DNA of 17,958 nt, from NCBI GenBank assembly GCA_025362705.1, contig JANYFH010000211.1, forward strand, positions 1 to 17,958, in the 5' to 3' direction. Below, one piece after another: positions 14,652 to 17,958 of the stretch. The translations under genes were made by a program, and so were the position numbers. A model generated the notes under the pieces. That model ran no database searches. It saw nothing but the letters and a program-made list of their open reading frames with translations, and was not told the DNA's origin. Source of the DNA: Betaproteobacteria bacterium (GTDB taxonomy: Bacteria > Pseudomonadota > Gammaproteobacteria > Burkholderiales > Usitatibacteraceae). Within the stretch, counting starts at the first letter, position 1, and every line of letters starts with the position of its first letter.

Positions 14652-15341
14652 ATGGCCATGCCGTCACCACCACAACAATCGCTTCCATCCCGCTCCGCAC
14701 GCACCCGCGAACGCATCCTGAAGGTGAGTCTGGCGCTCTTCAATCATCAGGGCGAGACTAACGTCACTACCGGCCACATCGCTGACGAACTCAATATCAG
14801 TCCCGGCAACCTCTACTATCACTTTCGCAACAAGGACGAGATCATCCATCATCTGTTCGCGGAATTTGAGCAGGTGATGGAGTTGGCGCCGAACCAGGTT
14901 TCCGACGCGGCCAGTGCGATGGAGGACATGTGGCTCTATTTGCATCTGATGTTCGAGCGCATCTGGGCGTACCGTTTCTTGTATCGCAACCTCGATGACC
15001 TGCTCAGCCGGGACAGTAAACTAAAGTCACATTTCAATATCATCATCGGCCACAAGCGTGAGGCGATGATCGCGCTGTGCCACGCGTTGCTGGCCGCGAA
15101 AGCGATGAAAGCGACTGATGACGAAATCCGTGCGCTGGCAGAGAATGTGCTGGTGGTCGCGACGTACTGGCTGAATTTTGAACATCTGCACGCGAGGCCG
15201 AAAAACAAACTTGAGGCTGAGCCGGACCCGGAGAAACATCTTTCGCGCGGCGTTTATCAGGTGATGGCGCTGGTGTCGCCGTTCCTGATGGGTGATGCCA
15301 AAGAACACTTGCAGCACCTGATGGAAAACTACGTCGAATAA
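14652..15341 (+). CDS. TetR/AcrR family transcriptional regulator
   Basis: The 229-residue product is a DNA-binding repressor-type protein. Residues about 16-70 form the TetR N-terminal domain (TRERILKVSLALFNHQG, then TGHIADELNISPGNLYYHFRNKDEI) with an intact helix-turn-helix. The helical C-terminal ligand domain (from about residue 75) fits the betaproteobacterial TetR subgroup whose C-terminus ends in a segment like GVYQVMALVSPFL; the effector is not evident. No clear ribosome site precedes the ATG at 14652, and a second ATG lies 6 bases on. It is cotranscribed with the TPR gene 22 bases downstream. Its targets are unknown; the lipid-storage genes of this window are reasonable candidates, by proximity only. 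Confidence 0.88.
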   Translation: MAMPSPPQQSLPSRSARTRERILKVSLALFNHQGETNVTTGHIADELNISPGNLYYHFRNKDEIIHHLFAEFEQVMELAPNQVSDAASAMEDMWLYLHLMFERIWAYRFLYRNLDDLLSRDSKLKSHFNIIIGHKREAMIALCHALLAAKAMKATDDEIRALAENVLVVATYWLNFEHLHARPKNKLEAEPDPEKHLSRGVYQVMALVSPFLMGDAKEHLQHLMENYVE

Positions 15342-15363
15342 TTGACGCATCGAGGAGAACAAC

Positions 15364-16119
15364 ATGGCGAAATGGAACAAATTTCCGCACGACCAGAAGG
15401 CGATTACCTACGCGGGTGATGCGCTGAAAAAAAACTGGGATGCCTTGCACAAGGGCGATAACGAGCCGTATCCCAAGGATCCAGGCATGCAGGAAGCATG
15501 GCGACAATTTCATGCTGGCAATTTTGAGGCAGCCACAAAAAACGGCGGCACTGTTGCGGCCAAGGCAACAACGATCTACGCGACGCATCTGGAAACCAAA
15601 GATGCAGCCAAAGTGAAATACTTTCAGGACGCGATGGAATTGGCGAGCGCATTGATAAAGACTGAGCCGAAAAATCCGAATGCGCATTATCAATACGCCT
15701 ATGCAGCGGGGCGTTACAGCCAGAGCATTTCTGTGATGAAGGCGTTGAAAGAAGGCTACGGCGGAAAAATCAAAAGTGCACTGGAGACTGCAATCAAACT
15801 CGATGCCAAGCACGCAGATGCACACACGGCGATGGGTGCTTATCACGCCGAGATCATCGACAAGGTTGGTGCGTTGGTCGGCAAGCTAACCTACGGTGCA
15901 AACAAGGATGGCGCAGTCGAGCACTACGAGAAAGCCATCAAGTTGAATCCTGCTTCGCCGATAGCGCACATCGAATACGCGAACGGTCTGCTGATGTTGT
16001 TCGGTGATAAAGAAGAGGACAAGGCCGTGAAATTTTACGAGAAGGCAACGAAAATGAAGGCCAAGGACGCGATGGATGTGCTTGATATTGCGATGGCGAA
16101 TGATGAACTGGAAGATTGA
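15364..16119 (+). CDS. TPR-repeat protein (RMDN/TatT-like helical repeat)
   Basis: The 251-residue cytoplasmic protein has no signal peptide. At least three helical-repeat units are visible: around NPNAHYQYAYAAGRYSQSI, KIKSALETAIKLDAKHADAHTAMGAY and DGAVEHYEKAIKLNPASPIAHIEYANGLL. The loop GALVGKLTYGANKDGAVEHYEKAI resembles the insertion seen in RMDN-type TPR proteins, where a K-L-x-x-G segment precedes the next repeat. A scaffold or protein-interaction role is likely, and the partner is unknown. The start has a strong ribosome site (GAGGAG, 15352-15357). The gene follows the TetR regulator by 22 bases, so the two form an operon and may function together. Confidence 0.75.
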   Translation: MAKWNKFPHDQKAITYAGDALKKNWDALHKGDNEPYPKDPGMQEAWRQFHAGNFEAATKNGGTVAAKATTIYATHLETKDAAKVKYFQDAMELASALIKTEPKNPNAHYQYAYAAGRYSQSISVMKALKEGYGGKIKSALETAIKLDAKHADAHTAMGAYHAEIIDKVGALVGKLTYGANKDGAVEHYEKAIKLNPASPIAHIEYANGLLMLFGDKEEDKAVKFYEKATKMKAKDAMDVLDIAMANDELED

Positions 16120-16185
16120 ACTCGGCCAAGTGATCGCAATTGAGCTGGACTCAACCAGAGGTTCCTAAAGTAACAGTTTGATGAA

Positions 16186-17145
16186 ATGAGTATCGTAATG
16201 ACGCCAACCCTCCAAATCATCCGCGAAGCACACGCCCGCATCATGCCGCACATACACCGAACCCCGGTGTTGTCGAGCAGCATCCTGAACGCGCAAGTGG
16301 GTGCTGAGCTTATTTTCAAGTGTGAAAATTTTCAGAAAGTCGGCGCGTTCAAGGCGCGCGGCGCATGTAACGCCGTCATGTCCTTGACTGATGAACAAGC
16401 CCGGCGCGGTGTGGTGACGCATTCGTCCGGCAATCACGGCGCAGCGCTGGCATGGGCTGCGCGACTGCGTGGCATCAAGGCGACTGTCGTCGTGCCTGAC
16501 AATGCACCAGCACCCAAGAAGCGCGCCATTGCTGCGTATGGCGCCGATATCGTATTTTGCGCACCAAATGTTGTAGCGCGCGAGGCCGCAGTAGCAGCAT
16601 TGATAGAGAAGTATGGTTATTTCCTGATTCACCCGTTCGATAACGATCAGGTGATTGCCGGGCAGGGTACTGCGACACTTGAATTGCTCGAAAAAAGACC
16701 GGACCTCGACATGGTGATCTCACCGCTGGGTGGCGGTGGTTTGCTATCGGGTACGTCAATTGCCGCGAAAGGAATTAAGCCGTCCATCAAGGTTTTCGGC
16801 GCCGAGCCGCGCGGTGCCGACGATGGTTACCGTTCATTCACCACCGGTGTACGCGTCACCGAACAAACACCGGAGACCATTTGCGACGGCCTGCGCACCA
16901 CGCTCAGTGAGCGCACCTTCAATAATATTCGTGCCAACGTTGATGGCATCGGTGTGGCCTCGGAAGAAAATGTCATTAAGGCAATGCGCCTCATGTGGGA
17001 ACTGCTGAAAATTATCGTCGAGTCCTCCTGCTCACCGCCGCTGGGAGCGATTCTGGAAGGGAATATCGATGTGAAGGGCAAGCGCGTAGGGATAATCCTC
17101 ACGGGTGGAAACGTTGACCTTGATAAACTACCGTGGCAATCATGA
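16186..17145 (+). CDS. PLP-dependent serine/threonine dehydratase or serine racemase-like enzyme
   Basis: The 319-residue protein is a fold-type II pyridoxal-phosphate enzyme. PLP Lys56 lies in KVGAFKARGA, the phosphate and substrate loop is SSGNHG (80-85) and the cofactor Gly loop is GGGGLLSG (182-189). TGGNVDL near the C-terminus provides the usual PLP-ring contact. No ACT regulatory domain is present, so it is the short, catabolic-like form. It probably deaminates L-serine, L-threonine or a hydroxyamino acid to a 2-oxo acid and ammonia; racemase activity cannot be excluded. The normally conserved E-P-S before the last helix reads E-S-S-C (279-282), a local variation. The start is uncertain: ATG 16186 or ATG 16198, both weakly preceded. 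The stop overlaps the RidA gene start (ATGA). Confidence 0.85.
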   Translation: MSIVMTPTLQIIREAHARIMPHIHRTPVLSSSILNAQVGAELIFKCENFQKVGAFKARGACNAVMSLTDEQARRGVVTHSSGNHGAALAWAARLRGIKATVVVPDNAPAPKKRAIAAYGADIVFCAPNVVAREAAVAALIEKYGYFLIHPFDNDQVIAGQGTATLELLEKRPDLDMVISPLGGGGLLSGTSIAAKGIKPSIKVFGAEPRGADDGYRSFTTGVRVTEQTPETICDGLRTTLSERTFNNIRANVDGIGVASEENVIKAMRLMWELLKIIVESSCSPPLGAILEGNIDVKGKRVGIILTGGNVDLDKLPWQS

Positions 17146-17522
17146 AACTCATATCCTCACCTGATTCCCCTGCACCATCGGGCCACTACTCGTCGGCTGT
17201 TGTGCACAACGGCGTTGCGTACGTATCGGGTCAACTTCCCCGCGTGCCCGGTAAACCAGGCGATTTCGCGCCTGCCACAATTGAAGAGCAGACGCGGCAG
17301 GCGCTGCAAAATGCGGAAGCCGTCTTGCTCGCGGCCGGTTCACGACGCGATCTGGTATTGCGCTCGACGCTGTACGTATCAGACATTGCGTATTGGGCTG
17401 CTGTGAATGCCGAATACGCCGCGTTTTTTGGCACGCATAAACCGGCGCGTGCAATCGTGCCAGTCGGTGCGTTTCGCAATGGTTTTTTGATCGAGATCGA
17501 TATGATTGCGGCGGTCGTCTAG
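17142..17522 (+). CDS. ridA: RidA/YjgF-family imine deaminase
   Basis: The 126-residue cytoplasmic, probably trimeric protein hydrolyses reactive enamine/imine intermediates released by PLP dehydratases. It shows the family pattern: PAPSGHYSSAVVHNGVAYVSGQLP, then LRSTLYVSDI. The active-site Arg is in KPARAIVPVGAF, and the C-terminal acidic residue is in IEIDMIAAV. The ATG at 17142 overlaps the dehydratase stop (ATGA), which argues for translational coupling; a GTG at 17133 is in frame but less likely. Pairing with a dehydratase matches the known role of RidA against 2-aminoacrylate or 2-aminocrotonate stress. Assignment to a specific Rid subgroup is not possible from reading alone. Confidence 0.88.
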   Translation: MKLISSPDSPAPSGHYSSAVVHNGVAYVSGQLPRVPGKPGDFAPATIEEQTRQALQNAEAVLLAAGSRRDLVLRSTLYVSDIAYWAAVNAEYAAFFGTHKPARAIVPVGAFRNGFLIEIDMIAAVV

Positions 17523-17650
17523 CCGGCCGCCATCGTTTGAATCATGTCTGACGGGTAGACGTGCGTTCCGTTCTCATTTGACATCGCCGCGCGTATCATC
17601 GGGTTCAGCAGTCGTTTGTTCATCGCCACTAGTGCAACAATTGCAGGTGA

Positions 17651-17678
17651 TTGCCGGTGAGACCCGTAGCACCGGCAA
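17651..17678. terminator. Hairpin between convergent ridA and acyltransferase genes
   Basis: TTGCCGGTG (17651-17659) pairs perfectly with CACCGGCAA (17670-17678) around a 10-base loop. It lies in the roughly 190-base gap between two convergent stops. It lacks a T-run on either strand, so it may be a bidirectional transcript-end structure or a partly Rho-dependent site. Confidence 0.5.
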
Positions 17679-17715
17679 CGATGGCGATTCGTGGCGTTGA
17701 CACGAGCTAAGACGG

Positions 17716-17958
17716 TCAGGACTTGCGCATGCGCTTCAGCGTTTTTTTCGGGGCAGACACATTGCCTGCTATTTCGCTATTGGCTTCGCCACCGAATACA
17801 TTCTCGAGTTCCGCCTCGAACTCCGGTCCGTAAGGCCCCATCAGTGTCAGCATAACGAGCTTCTCGAATTCATCGGCAAATTTATTGATAACGGTCTCAG
17901 GGTCAGGAACCAGCCCGGCATCGGTAATCAATCCGAATTGCACTTTGCCGTTGTAGGT
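17716..17958 (-). CDS. Probable wax ester synthase/DGAT C-terminus (partial, 5' end beyond the window)
   Basis: Eighty residues up to a TGA at 17716 are visible; the frame is open to the window edge. TYNGKVQFGLITDAGLVPDPETVINKFADEFEKLV matches the closing strand and helix of the WS/DGAT C-terminal domain (usual form SYxGxLxFGxxxDxxxxPD, then a helix with EELxxL). These enzymes condense fatty acyl-CoA with a fatty alcohol or diacylglycerol; the HHxxxDG active site would lie upstream, outside the window. An unusual basic and acidic tail of about 40 residues follows, ending in APKKTLKRMRKS. Together with the acyl-CoA reductase in this window it would complete wax ester synthesis. Another acyltransferase of similar C-terminus is possible because only the tail is seen. 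Confidence 0.6.
   Translation of the reverse strand, partial: TYNGKVQFGLITDAGLVPDPETVINKFADEFEKLVMLTLMGPYGPEFEAELENVFGGEANSEIAGNVSAPKKTLKRMRKS

Noticed and set aside
15043..15846. 267-codon minus-strand frame across the TetR and TPR genes
   Set aside because: It spans two well-supported plus-strand genes and the ribosome site between them, with a Cys/Arg/His-rich shadow composition.
1..17958. CRISPR array, transposon ends, tRNA or rRNA genes
   Set aside because: No regularly spaced direct repeats, transposase-like frame, cloverleaf with conserved T-loop, or rRNA-like conserved block was recognised on reading both strands.

Overview
The window looks like a chromosomal segment of a mid-to-high GC betaproteobacterium (Burkholderiales, Rhodocyclales or a similar uncultured lineage). 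The placement rests on family content only: a DUF6502/DUF5666 lipoprotein pair, a PhaF/PhaI-type phasin, a two-domain fatty acyl-CoA reductase, an orphan DctP binding protein and a C-terminally extended wax synthase-like tail. No rRNA, tRNA, CRISPR array, insertion sequence or phage gene was seen.

Left part (1-3225): on the minus strand, a DUF6502 protein abuts a DUF5666 lipoprotein cut by the window edge. A roughly 540-base stretch with no convincing gene follows. It carries three copies of a GGRAATWATTCC palindrome, one of them about 30 bases upstream of the DUF6502 start. Next come a poorly conserved, probably exported beta-rich protein (plus) and a small WXXGXW-repeat exported protein (minus), separated by a long hairpin.

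Middle-left part (3436-6600): an MgtE-type Mg2+ channel with a short N domain, a NIPSNAP-family protein, an exported HExxH metallopeptidase-like protein and a small two-helix membrane protein. These appear to be independent housekeeping or accessory genes.

Middle part (6775-11060): this is the most coherent block. A 665-residue two-domain fatty acyl-CoA reductase is transcribed away from a granule-associated phasin with a basic N-terminal tail. The phasin ends in a strong intrinsic terminator, and a patatin-like lipase with a TTG start follows. At the right edge (17716-17958) is a fragment resembling the C-terminus of a wax ester synthase/diacylglycerol acyltransferase. Reductase (acyl-CoA to alcohol), acyltransferase (alcohol plus acyl-CoA to wax ester), phasin (granule coat) and patatin (lipid hydrolysis) together suggest neutral-lipid storage, possibly wax ester inclusions beside or instead of PHA. 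The TetR regulator at 14652, in an operon with a TPR protein, is a candidate regulator of this set, by inference only.

Remaining genes (11140-17522): a DctP-type periplasmic binding protein with no DctQM partners, a DUF418 membrane protein interrupted by a roughly 100-residue Lys/Ala-rich insert, the TetR-TPR pair, and a serine/threonine dehydratase-like PLP enzyme overlapping (ATGA) a RidA-family imine deaminase. The last pair is a metabolically sensible unit, because RidA removes the reactive enamine/imine that such dehydratases release.

No undescribed multi-gene defence or mobile system was recognised. The best leads are the scattered wax/PHA granule gene set, the insert-bearing DUF418 protein and the GGRAATWATTCC motif cluster.
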